From NCBI RefSeq assembly GCF_947497935.1, contig NZ_CANMIO010000019.1, positions 1-64,000 on the forward strand: DNA of 64,000 nucleotides, written 5' to 3'. Both the position numbers and the translations under genes were made by a program. The notes beneath the pieces were generated by a model that was not told where the DNA came from, did not search any database, and was given only the letters and a program-made list of their open reading frames with translations. This DNA is from an uncultured Shewanella sp. (GTDB lineage: Bacteria; Pseudomonadota; Gammaproteobacteria; Enterobacterales; Shewanellaceae). Below are positions 17,905 through 27,377 of the stretch, one piece after another. Positions within the stretch are counted from its first letter, which is position 1. Every line of letters begins with the position of its first letter.

Positions 17905-19494
17905 ATGATTAACGACACAAGCAAACAAGCTTCACAAGATGCCATTGAGTGGGCGTTAAGCCATGGTATGGCGCTAAAAACCACGCCATATTCTGCCGTA
18001 CACACTGCTTTTAGTTTAACGCCAACACCTATTTCGACAGCGCGCTATCAAAAGCTAACCTCATCGGTAGGCCTATTGGGCAAGTTAGTTCATTTTGCAT
18101 CCGAAGATGCTGAGTTTCTTAACCAAGCGATCGCGCCGATCACCAAAGGCGATCCTTTCTTTAATGCCTTATTAGAGATGCATCAGGCGATTCACCAACC
18201 TAATCAGCAACTTACTCATCAACCTAATCAGCAAGAGTCGCAAAGTGCTAAGCGCTTACCGCTATTAATTATGCGCAGCGACTTTATGGATGATGCCAGC
18301 TTAGGTCCAAAACTGATTGAGTTTAACGGTATCGCCGCAGGCATGGGCCCATTCGGTCAACGCGTGCATGAGCTACACAAGTTTTTGCAGTTACAAGCGC
18401 CAGAAGCCTTTAGTGAGTGGTCAACGCCAACAACAGGGAAGCTCGTTGCCAACCACGCGCTAGAGAACTTAGCCCAAGGCATAGCTAACGCCACACATAG
18501 AATTAATGCTGAGTTTGCTGCCATTGAGCAATCTTCAATTGATAACACCACGAACGCGCCAACCTTTTTAATGGTTGTGCAAGCTGGTGAAGACAATGTT
18601 TACGATCAACACCTACTAGAACACGCCCTGCAATCTAAAGGCATACGAACCATTAGACGCACGTTTAGAGAGTTGCACGGTAAACTTAAAACTGGCGATA
18701 ACCATAGATTGTTACTCGACGGTGTCGGCGCAATCGATACCGTATATTTACGCGCAGGCTACCAATATTGTGACTACCACGCCAACGACATCATCAGCCG
18801 AGTGTGCTGTGATGCATTAATGCAAACCCGTATCTTTATTGAAAAACACCGCGTTGCCGTTAACGCCACGGTTAGTCAACAATTGGCCACCAGCAAACGG
18901 GTACAAATGTTATTGTCTTCAATGGAGCCATGTACCCTCACCCGTTTTGGCTTAAACATTGATGAGGCAATAGCCGTTAAGGAATTACTCGGTGAAATGA
19001 TTGCCGTCACTAAAGACAGCGCCGCAATAGTAGCGAATGGCAGCAACAATGATTGGGTACTAAAAAACCAAGGTGAAGGTGGCGGCCACTGCATATTTGG
19101 AGACGACATTTTGCCAAAACTTGCTGCATTGCAACCCCACGAATACCAAGCCTGGTCACTAATGCGTAGACTGCACCCGAGTGCACGAGCAACGACCGCA
19201 TTAACCGTGCGTAAAGGTGAGCTACAAAAAGTAGACGATCTCATCAGCGAAATTGGCATGTTTACCGTGCATATTGACGGCAAGCCTGCGATAGATGTGA
19301 AAAAGCTAGAAGTTGAGACATTAGCTGTTGAAAAGTTTGATGTTAAACCGTTAGAGGTTCACGGTGTAAACGAGCAAATTACAGATAAAATAGCTTACGC
19401 CGGATATTTGATAAGAAGTAAATCAGCCCGCAGCACCGAAGGTGGCGTACACAGCGGCATGGGCGTATTGGATTCGCTAGTGTTTATTGATTAG
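17905..19494 (+). CDS. Eukaryotic-type glutathione synthetase
   Basis: 529 residues. This is the ATP-grasp enzyme joining gamma-glutamylcysteine and glycine to glutathione, of the eukaryotic fold and unrelated in layout to the 315-residue GshB. Landmarks are LIEFNGIAAGMGPFG (substrate region, like EINTISASFGG in eukaryotes), AVNATVSQQLATSKRVQ, the glycine-rich loop VLKNQGEGGGHCIFGDD, EIGMFTVHI, and the C-terminal GYLIRSKSARSTEGG followed by GVLDSL. Residues 97-110 contain a duplicated HQPNQQ from a short DNA duplication. GGCGGA lies six bases before the ATG. It is monocistronic. A homologous ligase making a related peptide cannot be excluded. Confidence 0.88.
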   Translation: MINDTSKQASQDAIEWALSHGMALKTTPYSAVHTAFSLTPTPISTARYQKLTSSVGLLGKLVHFASEDAEFLNQAIAPITKGDPFFNALLEMHQAIHQPNQQLTHQPNQQESQSAKRLPLLIMRSDFMDDASLGPKLIEFNGIAAGMGPFGQRVHELHKFLQLQAPEAFSEWSTPTTGKLVANHALENLAQGIANATHRINAEFAAIEQSSIDNTTNAPTFLMVVQAGEDNVYDQHLLEHALQSKGIRTIRRTFRELHGKLKTGDNHRLLLDGVGAIDTVYLRAGYQYCDYHANDIISRVCCDALMQTRIFIEKHRVAVNATVSQQLATSKRVQMLLSSMEPCTLTRFGLNIDEAIAVKELLGEMIAVTKDSAAIVANGSNNDWVLKNQGEGGGHCIFGDDILPKLAALQPHEYQAWSLMRRLHPSARATTALTVRKGELQKVDDLISEIGMFTVHIDGKPAIDVKKLEVETLAVEKFDVKPLEVHGVNEQITDKIAYAGYLIRSKSARSTEGGVHSGMGVLDSLVFID

Positions 19495-19635
19495 TGTTTA
19501 GTGATTAGCTACAGATATGAACACAACAATTAACGGGCGAGTGTAAGTTCTAGAGACTGCCGCTAAACGTTAAACACTAATACTTAGCATTACATATAAA
19601 CAACCGAAGATTTTGAATATTGTCAATCCAGACAA

Positions 19636-19741
19636 TGCAGAGGTTCAATCAGATGGTCCGCCTCCGTGTTTGAAAAGCCGTAAGGTTGAGGCGAACCATC
19701 ATAATTAAGCCACTCAAACAAATTTGAGTGGCATTTTTCAA
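19636..19741 (+). ncRNA. Possible structured small RNA ending in a terminator
   Basis: A long imperfect inverted repeat, GATGGTcCGCCTC (about 19651-19663) with GAGGCGaACCATC (about 19688-19700), is followed by a canonical terminator hairpin with a T-run. No open frame is present. It lies 140 bases past the glutathione synthetase stop in the same direction and may be a separate short transcript or just a complex 3' end. No promoter was fixed. Confidence 0.3.
19709..19738 (+). terminator. Rho-independent terminator
   Basis: A 10-bp perfect stem GCCACTCAAA / TTTGAGTGGC (19709-19718 with 19723-19732), loop CAAA, followed by ATTTTT. The T-run is only on the plus-strand side, so it serves the glutathione synthetase transcript or the possible RNA just upstream. 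Confidence 0.8.
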
Positions 19742-19750
19742 GTTAAAGCA

Positions 19751-22192
19751 TTAATCAAGGTGTTCGCATCGGCCAAACTCAGCCCCAGCGTTAACCTTAT
19801 TGATTAAGCCTTTAGGGAAACCTGTTTTCACCGATTGTCCATTTTCACAAACATATACCTGATCCATGTTCACATGGTAAGACATAGGCACACCTGCAAT
19901 CCCTCCTACCATTTCAGAACCTGAACCACTGATCGATAGTGGGTTGTTCATATAAGCATTTTCAGCTTCCATGACTCCCTGCTTTGCGAAAAATTCAGGT
20001 AGAGGCATCCAACCAATGGTGTCGATGTAGATGGCACCAACAAACCCAGCCCAAAAGTCACCCGCTCGTGCAATGATAACGCTACCATCATCATTCATAT
20101 CAAACGGTAGAGTCGGTACTGCGCCAAACGTACTTTGCACCCATTCTGGACTCTCGAGTTCACACAAGTCTTGGCCCCACCATAAAAATGGAATGTCTTC
20201 GCACCAAGTCAGGCCACCGATATCAGTAAATGCCGCATCACCTTTCTTAGTGTGGTCCCACAGTAAGGCGTTACCATTTATCGTTCCTAAGGCAACGGTT
20301 TTACCATCGTAAGAAGCAGCATGAGATTCCGTCGCTCCAGCCTCTTCATAAAGGTTGATCATTTTTCCTTCTTTGATCCAAGCTACAGCTTCCCAACCGT
20401 CAGCGGATCCAAGCACAACCTCACCATTACCTGAGATAGAGTGCGCTCTGACCCAGCTATAGTAATCCCAGTTAACGTCACGAGTATCTAGCTCATGCAT
20501 ACCGGCTTTGGGTGTCCAAATAAAGGGAACCATCTCACCTTTACCATATTCGGTGCAGTAGCCGTTGTTATTTACATCTTTGTAGGCTAGTCCGACTACT
20601 GTATTACCAGCATCATCGATATCCCAAGCAGATGCCGCTTGCGTGCCTTCCATACCAGAGCCACCACATGCGTTTCCGGTGAAATCACCTAAAGACATAG
20701 CACCGTTTGCGCTAGTCCAAATCGCTGGTGCGCTAACGCCATTACCATCTAAGTCAGAGTTAACCAATAACTTCTTACCGTTACGGTTCATCTTGCCACT
20801 ACTTGCAGAGATGTACTCAGGCAGGATAGTAAAATCTTTATTCTCTTCCCATGTAAAACCGATCCCGTTAATCACACCCATAGAAGAACGACCATTTTTA
20901 GCCAGATCCGTTAGATGCGCATTCACAATCGGTCTAAATTCGATACCATCACTGTAGCCATTAAAGGTTAAGTCGGCTTGTTTCGTCTTACCGGCTTCAG
21001 CAACAATTGCAGTCACGTCACAGGCACTATCGGTTACGGGGTTACTCCCTTCTGCTTCATTCCAATATTCTGCAACTGAAACTAAAGGAGTTTGACGAGT
21101 TGGATAGCCCCCTTGATGGATCTCTTCTGTATATAAAACATAACTTTGCCCAGGAGTTAAACCATTGATTTTAAATGAACCATCAGGCCCAATCTTACCC
21201 TGAGTTAAATTACCAGATTGAGCAGATACAGCATCAAAAAGCGGATCATTGACATTACGGGCAATGATATTAATTCCACTATATTCTGTTTGACCGTCTT
21301 TTAATCTTAGTGTGCCTTCAATAGAGCCAAACTGGCTCATATATTCGGCAGTTGGATAAAGGTTCGAAATCGACACTCGGTCATCAAGTACATTCACCGT
21401 ACTTTGACTCACACCGCCAGCACCATTGTGACGAATAAACGGGAACATGGTTTCGATAATATCGGGATCGGCTGGGTTGCCTCCCCAATCTGCTGGATAT
21501 TCATAATCATGAATAGCCTCAACATCACAGCCCGCAACACCTGGATAAAGTGGCGCTCCAGGCCAACTTAAATAAGCCAATTGGCCGTTTGTCTGCGAGT
21601 GCGACAAGTTCAATGCATGGCCAAATTCATGGGTAAATACCCCAGCAACCTGATCGCCATCAGTATCTTGTACATAAACATTCCAGCCATTCAGCACGGC
21701 AGTTGCTTCTGTGATAGTACCGTCTTCGTCAGCCCATTCAGGAAAGGCGATGCCGAGTACGGCTGATTTAGGTATACCAAAAAAGTCTTCTAAAATACTG
21801 CCATCTGTATCATATAAGACATAAAAACCATATCCGTTTTCAACAGTATAAATTTGAGCAGCGTTGGCGCCAGTCACATCTGCAATACCAACTTGCTCCT
21901 CTATCGTGCCCGCAATGTTGGCCTCAAAAGTTGATGTTTCAACATTATTCCACTGATCGAAAGCAAATTGGGTGATTTCATTTGCACGGTCAATTGACAG
22001 GAAAACACTGCCATCATAATCAAAAGTAAACGCAGCGCCGCCATCGACATAAACCGGAATAGATCCTGCTGATGTATCCCATCTATAGGGCTGAGGATTT
22101 GCGCTATCAGTGGTATAGAGTGGGCCAGCAGCCATGACACTGCCAGACGTTAAAAACATGGCTATTGCCAGTGTAGATTTAGATAGTTTCAT
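19751..22192 (-). CDS. Secreted zinc metalloprotease with C-terminal repeat domain
   Basis: 813 residues. A signal peptide (LAIAMFLTSGSVMA, cleavage about residue 21) is followed by a catalytic region with the zincin motif THEFGHALNLSH: His188, Glu189, His192 and third ligand His198, the HExxHxxxxxH pattern of metzincin/matrixin-like enzymes. Residues about 290-400 resemble a carboxypeptidase regulatory-like beta-sandwich (GSIEGTLRLKDG). From about 430 to 790 come repeated segments with an AxDIxDxGxxVxG flavour (AWDIDDAGNTVVGLAY, SISGNGEVVLGSADG, SISGSGSEMVGG), as in HAF-type propeller repeats. Its ATG overlaps the stop of the upstream 209-residue exported protein (TAATG), so the two are translationally coupled. 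Confidence 0.87.
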   Translation of the reverse strand: MKLSKSTLAIAMFLTSGSVMAAGPLYTTDSANPQPYRWDTSAGSIPVYVDGGAAFTFDYDGSVFLSIDRANEITQFAFDQWNNVETSTFEANIAGTIEEQVGIADVTGANAAQIYTVENGYGFYVLYDTDGSILEDFFGIPKSAVLGIAFPEWADEDGTITEATAVLNGWNVYVQDTDGDQVAGVFTHEFGHALNLSHSQTNGQLAYLSWPGAPLYPGVAGCDVEAIHDYEYPADWGGNPADPDIIETMFPFIRHNGAGGVSQSTVNVLDDRVSISNLYPTAEYMSQFGSIEGTLRLKDGQTEYSGINIIARNVNDPLFDAVSAQSGNLTQGKIGPDGSFKINGLTPGQSYVLYTEEIHQGGYPTRQTPLVSVAEYWNEAEGSNPVTDSACDVTAIVAEAGKTKQADLTFNGYSDGIEFRPIVNAHLTDLAKNGRSSMGVINGIGFTWEENKDFTILPEYISASSGKMNRNGKKLLVNSDLDGNGVSAPAIWTSANGAMSLGDFTGNACGGSGMEGTQAASAWDIDDAGNTVVGLAYKDVNNNGYCTEYGKGEMVPFIWTPKAGMHELDTRDVNWDYYSWVRAHSISGNGEVVLGSADGWEAVAWIKEGKMINLYEEAGATESHAASYDGKTVALGTINGNALLWDHTKKGDAAFTDIGGLTWCEDIPFLWWGQDLCELESPEWVQSTFGAVPTLPFDMNDDGSVIIARAGDFWAGFVGAIYIDTIGWMPLPEFFAKQGVMEAENAYMNNPLSISGSGSEMVGGIAGVPMSYHVNMDQVYVCENGQSVKTGFPKGLINKVNAGAEFGRCEHLD

Positions 22193-22821
22193 TATTTCAT
22201 CTTCCCATTGTCAATCCACTGCTGCGAAACGGCGCGCCCAACAACACTCATAAAGAAAGTTGCACTGATAGCCGTAGGGTTCGTCATCATATTTTGTTCT
22301 TCATGAGTTAATAAGCCAGGAGCAAACTCCACATCGTTAAAGATCCCCTCGTTATTAAACTCGTTAACAACATTGCCATTCACTAAGTTGAACTTTCCAT
22401 GAGCCATACCAGCAGTCGTACGCAAACCTGTTTGCTTTGCTGACTTGTACATAAAGGCGATAACTGTCTCCCCTTTATTCCAGCGCGGAAAGCCTTCAGG
22501 TGCCATTGCAAGCATCTGTCGACCGTTTGACATTACACGAGGCTTTAATAAACCAAATTGACGAAATGTATAAGTAGAGTTTTTAGCGTGCTGACCTTTT
22601 GCCGCACTACCGATCTTAATGCTGACTTCCGTGTAGGGGATCCCCTTGTCAGTTAAACCGTCGGTTACCTTCTCTACTTGCCCAGAGATAATACTTTCTG
22701 AGGAATCAATTAATTGTGTAAGATTTTGAGATTTTAATTTTGCCGCTTGCGCCATGGGTGCTAACAGGATTAAAGCTGTTAGCAGCGCTGTAACGCTGGC
22801 AATACTTTGCTTGAGTTTCAT
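22192..22821 (-). CDS. Exported protein coupled to the metalloprotease
   Basis: 209 residues with signal peptide MKLKQSIASVTALLTALI then LLAPMAQA. The mature part begins AKLKSQNLTQLIDSSESIISGQVEKV and is predicted mainly beta. No cysteine is present in the mature protein and I know no named family. It ends at a TAATG junction with the downstream metalloprotease, so the pair is made together. A propeptide-like inhibitor, chaperone or secretion partner are possible roles, but nothing in the sequence decides. The promoter should lie in the 185 to 260 bases shared with the divergent sensor kinase. Confidence 0.75.
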   Translation of the reverse strand: MKLKQSIASVTALLTALILLAPMAQAAKLKSQNLTQLIDSSESIISGQVEKVTDGLTDKGIPYTEVSIKIGSAAKGQHAKNSTYTFRQFGLLKPRVMSNGRQMLAMAPEGFPRWNKGETVIAFMYKSAKQTGLRTTAGMAHGKFNLVNGNVVNEFNNEGIFNDVEFAPGLLTHEEQNMMTNPTAISATFFMSVVGRAVSQQWIDNGKMK

Positions 22822-23081
22822 ACACCGTCCTTATTTGTTATTTATGAGTAGATATTCGTTATATGTGAGTAGAATCGCTACTGATTAATAACCGTACCTG
22901 AAAATGATTGAGTGAAATATCGGGGAAACCCTGATTTTTCTGAAACAGATCCAAAGCCAACCGACAGCCAAGCGAAAGTTAATTAAAAGTTAAATTTGCT
23001 TATTATTTGCTACATCGATACCTTGTAACATCACTTAGATCGCGGTTGAATATCGGTGTAACGAAGAACGGGAGAGTTGAT

Positions 23082-26000
23082 TTGTATAATATTTCGAACA
23101 AAGCATTATCGAAATTAGCCTACATCCTGACAGTCACGTCAATACTAGCTATCAGCCTAATTCCCTTACAGAGTAAGGCTTTTTCAAGTTTGGAGAGTAG
23201 CCGAATAGGCCTTAATAGCGGCTTGGAAGAAGACATTATTTTAGCCTTACTTTTAGATCATCAAGACTTTATGTGGGTAGGCACTAAGAATGGGCTGTTT
23301 GTCTACGACGGCTACCAAGTACAAAAACATATCCCCCATCCCAGCACAGCAAATAGCCTTAGCGCGCTAGACATTCGCAATATTTATCAAAGTAGTGATC
23401 ACACCATCTGGGTATCGACAAATAGTGGCGGCCTGAATAAGTATGAAGCAGGCAGCAATAGGTTTACCCATTTCCGCCACCAATCAGATAAGCCAAATAG
23501 TATCAGTAATGACAGTGTCTATGACGTTGTAGAAGGGTCTGATGGACACCTGTGGATTGCGACTCAAATAGGCTTAAACAGGTTAAACATCAGCACTGGA
23601 GAGATAACCCGCTTCTATCATGAAGCTAGCGATCCCACGTCATTACCCAATGATTATGTTTATAAGCTCTTCTTAGACAGCAAGCAGCGGTTGTGGCTTG
23701 GCACCATAGGGGCGGGACTCGCTTATTGGGACAGTGTGCAGCAAGCGTTTATTCAAGTCGCTCTGCCAGATGGCGGTCATGACGACATATTTGCCATCAC
23801 AGAAGATACCAAGCAAACCCTTTGGCTTGGGAGTCGTAATGGCTTGCTAAAAATGAATCCCCAACGCGATAACGTTGAGCAGGTCTATTTAACGCCTTCT
23901 TCTACACCGCAGCCACTTATCATCAATCTTCACGTGACCCAAAAACATACCCTCGCGATTGGCACAAGTGGATACGGCCTTATGGTGTTAGATCTACTCA
24001 ATGATCAATTGCTTAGTGGTCATGAAAAGCCACAAGCCGCTAAAGGAACCGCCACCAGCATAGTTGAAAACCGACAAGGCACGCTTTTTGTTGGCACTTG
24101 GGGCGCTGGAATACAGCGGATAGATCCTAAAGTCCCCTATGTGTCATTAATCACTAAACCCGATAATAAATCGCTCCCCGCCATTAGAAATATCAGCGCC
24201 CTTTACACAGACAAGCGCAATAACAAAACTTGGGTCGGCACATCAGGCACAGGTTTACATTGGTTAGATCAGTATTCAGGACAAATTATAAAGGTGGGCT
24301 CCTCTCTTCCACCGCATTTAATCGAAGGTGTACACAGCATCGCGCAGCTAACAAGTGGTCAACTTTATGTGGGTACATCGCAAGGCTTGTGGCAGTTATC
24401 GGCACAAGGCGAAACGTTAGCCTTCTTTAAACACGAACCCAGTAATCCAAATTCAATCGGCAAAGGTTATGTCAGAGTCATTGAACCCGCATTAGATGGC
24501 AACCTGTGGATTGGTGTAGGTGGCACAGGGCTACACCACTTCAATCCAAATACCGGAAAATTCACCGCCTACCGCCATGAGAGTGCCGATAAAGAATCCA
24601 TAAGTGGCAATTACATCACCTCTCTGCTCGTCGATGGTGATGAGATCTGGGTAGGAACCCGCTCAAACGGCCTAAACCTATGCCAGACAAACAACTGGAG
24701 TTGCCAAAGATTTAAACCAAACTCTCAACTCGAACAGCCACTGAGCCATTTTTATATCACAGATCTCGCCATAGACAGCCAGCAACAAATTTGGGTGGGA
24801 ACCGACGGTGGTGGCTTAAGTAAAATCGTCTTTGATAGCGACAATAAGGTGGAAGGATTCCAAGCCGTGAACGAGCGTCTTGGATTTGTGGGGCAAAGCA
24901 TTATCTCGATAACACCTGAGCTAGATGGCAATTTGTGGCTAACAACAAAAAAAGGCATCTCTTTTTTTAACCCATCGCAACAGACAGTATTTAATTTAGC
25001 TGATGATCAACTTTTTCATGTCGGTAGTTTCTCACAAAATGCCCGCTCACAGAGTAGCGACTACAGCTACTTTGGTGCCATCAATGGTGTGATTAGTATT
25101 GAGCGTAACCAAATAATCACTCCTAAGCTCCCTGCCCCGATTAAGTTTACCAAAATTGAACATGAGTCTTTGCCCTTACCGCTGCTAAATGTTGGGATCC
25201 CGAGCGAGCTTGAGCTATCACTGCCTTGGGGCGAAGTCCTCACCTTAGAGTTTTCATTGTTAGATTTTTCCGAAAAGAGTCATGACTATCAATATCGCTT
25301 AACGCCATCAAGTCCATGGCAGACATTAAGCAACCGCAATCAGATGACATTCTTTAATCTAGACCCAGGTTTTCACCCGATTGAAGTCAGAGGCAAAGGT
25401 AATAATGGCCAGTGGAGTGCTCCCGCAAGGCTCAATGTTCAGATAGTGCCGCCCTGGTGGATGAAGACCTCGAACCGAATCGCATTTGTCTGCGTCATCA
25501 TACTGATGTTTATTGCATTTCATAAAATGCGCCTTGCCCGTTGGAAAAAACACACGGCGCGACTACAGGCGCTACAAGAGCAGAAGCAAATTGCACTCGA
25601 TGAAGTTAACCATCGCGAACAACAACTTAGCACCGCTTATCAAGGGCTTAGAAGTCTAGCAACCCAAATACAAAACGCTAAAGAAGAGGAACGAAAATCC
25701 ATTTCGAGAGAATTACATGATCAGTTTGGGCAAACATTAACGGCAACAAAAATCAATCTTCAGCTCTATAAAAAGTTTAACTATCAAGAGCAAGAACGCA
25801 TCGATTCCGCTATTTCAATTACTCATACGATGATCCAACAGATGCGCGCCATCTCTTTTAATTTACGCCCCGCACTCTTAGATGATGAAGGTCTCGTTGC
25901 CGGGGTTAAGCTTCAACTTGAAAAGATGTCAGCGTTAATCGCTAACCCAATCAAATTTAACGTTAGCAATGATTTTCCTATGGTTAATCAAGGGATCACT

Positions 26001-26288
26001 ATTAACGTATTCAGGATCATTCAAGAGTCGGTCAATAACGCTATTCGACATGCAGAGGCCAATCAGATTTTTGTCAGCCTCCGCTTTCATCGTGAGCAGT
26101 TATTCATAGAAATAAAAGATGACGGCAAAGGGTTTGACGTCGATAACGTGAAACAAAATACCTTTAGTGGTATTCATCTGGGGCTGCTGGGTATGGAAGA
26201 GCGAGTACATTCGTTATCAGGAAAGTTGATACTTAACTCAAGTATCGGTAATGGTTCAATAATTAAGGTGGTGATCCCTAATGTCTGA
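23082..26288 (+). CDS. Sensor histidine kinase with propeller (Reg_prop) sensor and Y_Y_Y domain
   Basis: About 1068 residues. An N-terminal signal or anchor (KLAYILTVTSILAISLIPL) leads to a periplasmic seven-bladed-type propeller array of Reg_prop repeats. Repeated blades read like DHQDFMWVGTKNGLFVYD, DGHLWIATQIGLNRLN and QQIWVGTDGGGLSK. A Y_Y_Y domain follows (HDYQYRLTPSSPWQTL), then one membrane helix (IAFVCVIILMFIAF), a coiled coil, a HisKA_3 domain with phospho-acceptor His879 in SRELHDQFGQT, and an HATPase domain (QESVNNAIRHAEA, DDGKGFD, GLLGMEERV). The frame opens at 23007, but TTG 23082 has GGGAGA six bases upstream and places the signal peptide at the N-terminus. The 3' end overlaps the response regulator by eight bases. 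Confidence 0.9.
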   Translation: MYNISNKALSKLAYILTVTSILAISLIPLQSKAFSSLESSRIGLNSGLEEDIILALLLDHQDFMWVGTKNGLFVYDGYQVQKHIPHPSTANSLSALDIRNIYQSSDHTIWVSTNSGGLNKYEAGSNRFTHFRHQSDKPNSISNDSVYDVVEGSDGHLWIATQIGLNRLNISTGEITRFYHEASDPTSLPNDYVYKLFLDSKQRLWLGTIGAGLAYWDSVQQAFIQVALPDGGHDDIFAITEDTKQTLWLGSRNGLLKMNPQRDNVEQVYLTPSSTPQPLIINLHVTQKHTLAIGTSGYGLMVLDLLNDQLLSGHEKPQAAKGTATSIVENRQGTLFVGTWGAGIQRIDPKVPYVSLITKPDNKSLPAIRNISALYTDKRNNKTWVGTSGTGLHWLDQYSGQIIKVGSSLPPHLIEGVHSIAQLTSGQLYVGTSQGLWQLSAQGETLAFFKHEPSNPNSIGKGYVRVIEPALDGNLWIGVGGTGLHHFNPNTGKFTAYRHESADKESISGNYITSLLVDGDEIWVGTRSNGLNLCQTNNWSCQRFKPNSQLEQPLSHFYITDLAIDSQQQIWVGTDGGGLSKIVFDSDNKVEGFQAVNERLGFVGQSIISITPELDGNLWLTTKKGISFFNPSQQTVFNLADDQLFHVGSFSQNARSQSSDYSYFGAINGVISIERNQIITPKLPAPIKFTKIEHESLPLPLLNVGIPSELELSLPWGEVLTLEFSLLDFSEKSHDYQYRLTPSSPWQTLSNRNQMTFFNLDPGFHPIEVRGKGNNGQWSAPARLNVQIVPPWWMKTSNRIAFVCVIILMFIAFHKMRLARWKKHTARLQALQEQKQIALDEVNHREQQLSTAYQGLRSLATQIQNAKEEERKSISRELHDQFGQTLTATKINLQLYKKFNYQEQERIDSAISITHTMIQQMRAISFNLRPALLDDEGLVAGVKLQLEKMSALIANPIKFNVSNDFPMVNQGITINVFRIIQESVNNAIRHAEANQIFVSLRFHREQLFIEIKDDGKGFDVDNVKQNTFSGIHLGLLGMEERVHSLSGKLILNSSIGNGSIIKVVIPNV

Positions 26289-26946
26289 AAAAATAACAAT
26301 TATACTCGTCGACGACCATATATTAGTCCGAGCAGGGATCCGCAGTTTACTCGAGTCGATAGCCAATGTTGAAGTCATTCAAGAGTCTGGTGACGGCATA
26401 GAAGCCTTGTCGTTATTGCGAACCCACGAACCGACACTGTTGATTTTAGACATCTCTCTGCCCGGACTGAACGGACTGGAGGTTGCACGTAGTGTCACAA
26501 AGATGAAGACCAAGACAAAAATCTTGATGCTGTCGATGCACAGCGACGTTGAATACGTTGCAAAAGCCCTCACCATAGGCAGCCACGGTTACCTAATGAA
26601 AGAATCCGCCGTCGACGAACTCGAAACCGCTATTTCTACGTTGATCAGCGACAAACAATACATAGGAAAAAATATTGATCTGGAGATGGTCAGCAAACTA
26701 AGGGGAGATAACAATCAAGACAGCGACTTAATAAAACTGCTTACAAGCCGTCAAAGGCAGATCTTACAACAAATTGCCGAAGGTTTTTCAACAAGAGAGA
26801 TAAGCGAACGCATGAACGTGAGCATTAAAACCGTTGAGACCCATCGCGCCCATATTATGTCCCGCCTTAATATATTTGATATTGCCGGACTCGTGCGATT
26901 TGCTCTTCGCGCCAAGCTTATTTGCCTTAATGAGGCGCCCCATTAA
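26281..26946 (+). CDS. NarL/LuxR-type response regulator
   Basis: 221 residues. The receiver domain has acidic pocket VDDH, phospho-acceptor Asp in LLILDISLPGLNG (about residue 56) and the conserved Lys in YLMKESAVDEL. The C-terminal LuxR helix-turn-helix runs LTSRQRQILQQIAEGFSTRE then VSIKTVETHRAHIMSRL. It overlaps the kinase gene by eight bases, so the two form a cognate pair with the HisKA_3 kinase as phosphodonor. Target genes are unknown. The flanking secreted-protease genes are the nearest candidates by position only. Confidence 0.93.
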   Translation: MSEKITIILVDDHILVRAGIRSLLESIANVEVIQESGDGIEALSLLRTHEPTLLILDISLPGLNGLEVARSVTKMKTKTKILMLSMHSDVEYVAKALTIGSHGYLMKESAVDELETAISTLISDKQYIGKNIDLEMVSKLRGDNNQDSDLIKLLTSRQRQILQQIAEGFSTREISERMNVSIKTVETHRAHIMSRLNIFDIAGLVRFALRAKLICLNEAPH

Positions 26947-27377
26947 CTCTGTTAGCGCTAAATCATTCCACATATCAACAATATATTTAACGCTAGTGAT
27001 CTTTTAATTCCGCTAGCGATTTGCATTAACCATTGCCCTGCTTCTCCCTCAAATATTTTTGAATTCTCCATCATCATTGTTTGTACGCTTTAGTGCTTAG
27101 GTAAATATCAGGGATTCCCCGATAGTTTAGCCCGCTAAAGTTAGCTAGTTTGATTAAATGGCAGTCGATTTATACCCAAACGACTTGAACATGCAAGTTT
27201 CAGAGGCTTTGCGCGAGTTCAACTCTAGCGCATTAGCGTAGGAATGGTGACGCCCTTTTAAGCTAGTGCGACATCGAAGCGGGCTTGGGTAAATTACCAA
27301 TGGCCAACTTTTGAAGCTTATCGGAAATATTCAATTAGACATATTTAATAAGAATCATAAATAAATGGAGTGTATTA
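26947..27377. other. Intergenic with a repeat element
   Basis: 431 bases between the response regulator and the subtilase gene. It contains the inverted-repeat unit at 27171-27293, listed separately. No gene seen. The subtilase promoter is probably in 27294-27360 but was not resolved. Confidence 0.45.
27171..27293. repeat. Inverted-repeat-bounded intergenic unit
   Basis: About 120 bases bounded by TACCCAA (27173-27179) and its complement TTGGGTA (27285-27291), with an inner TTGAAC...GTTCAA pair. The layout resembles dispersed intergenic repeats common in Shewanella and Vibrio, but only one copy is in this window, so the family assignment is a guess. Confidence 0.4.
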
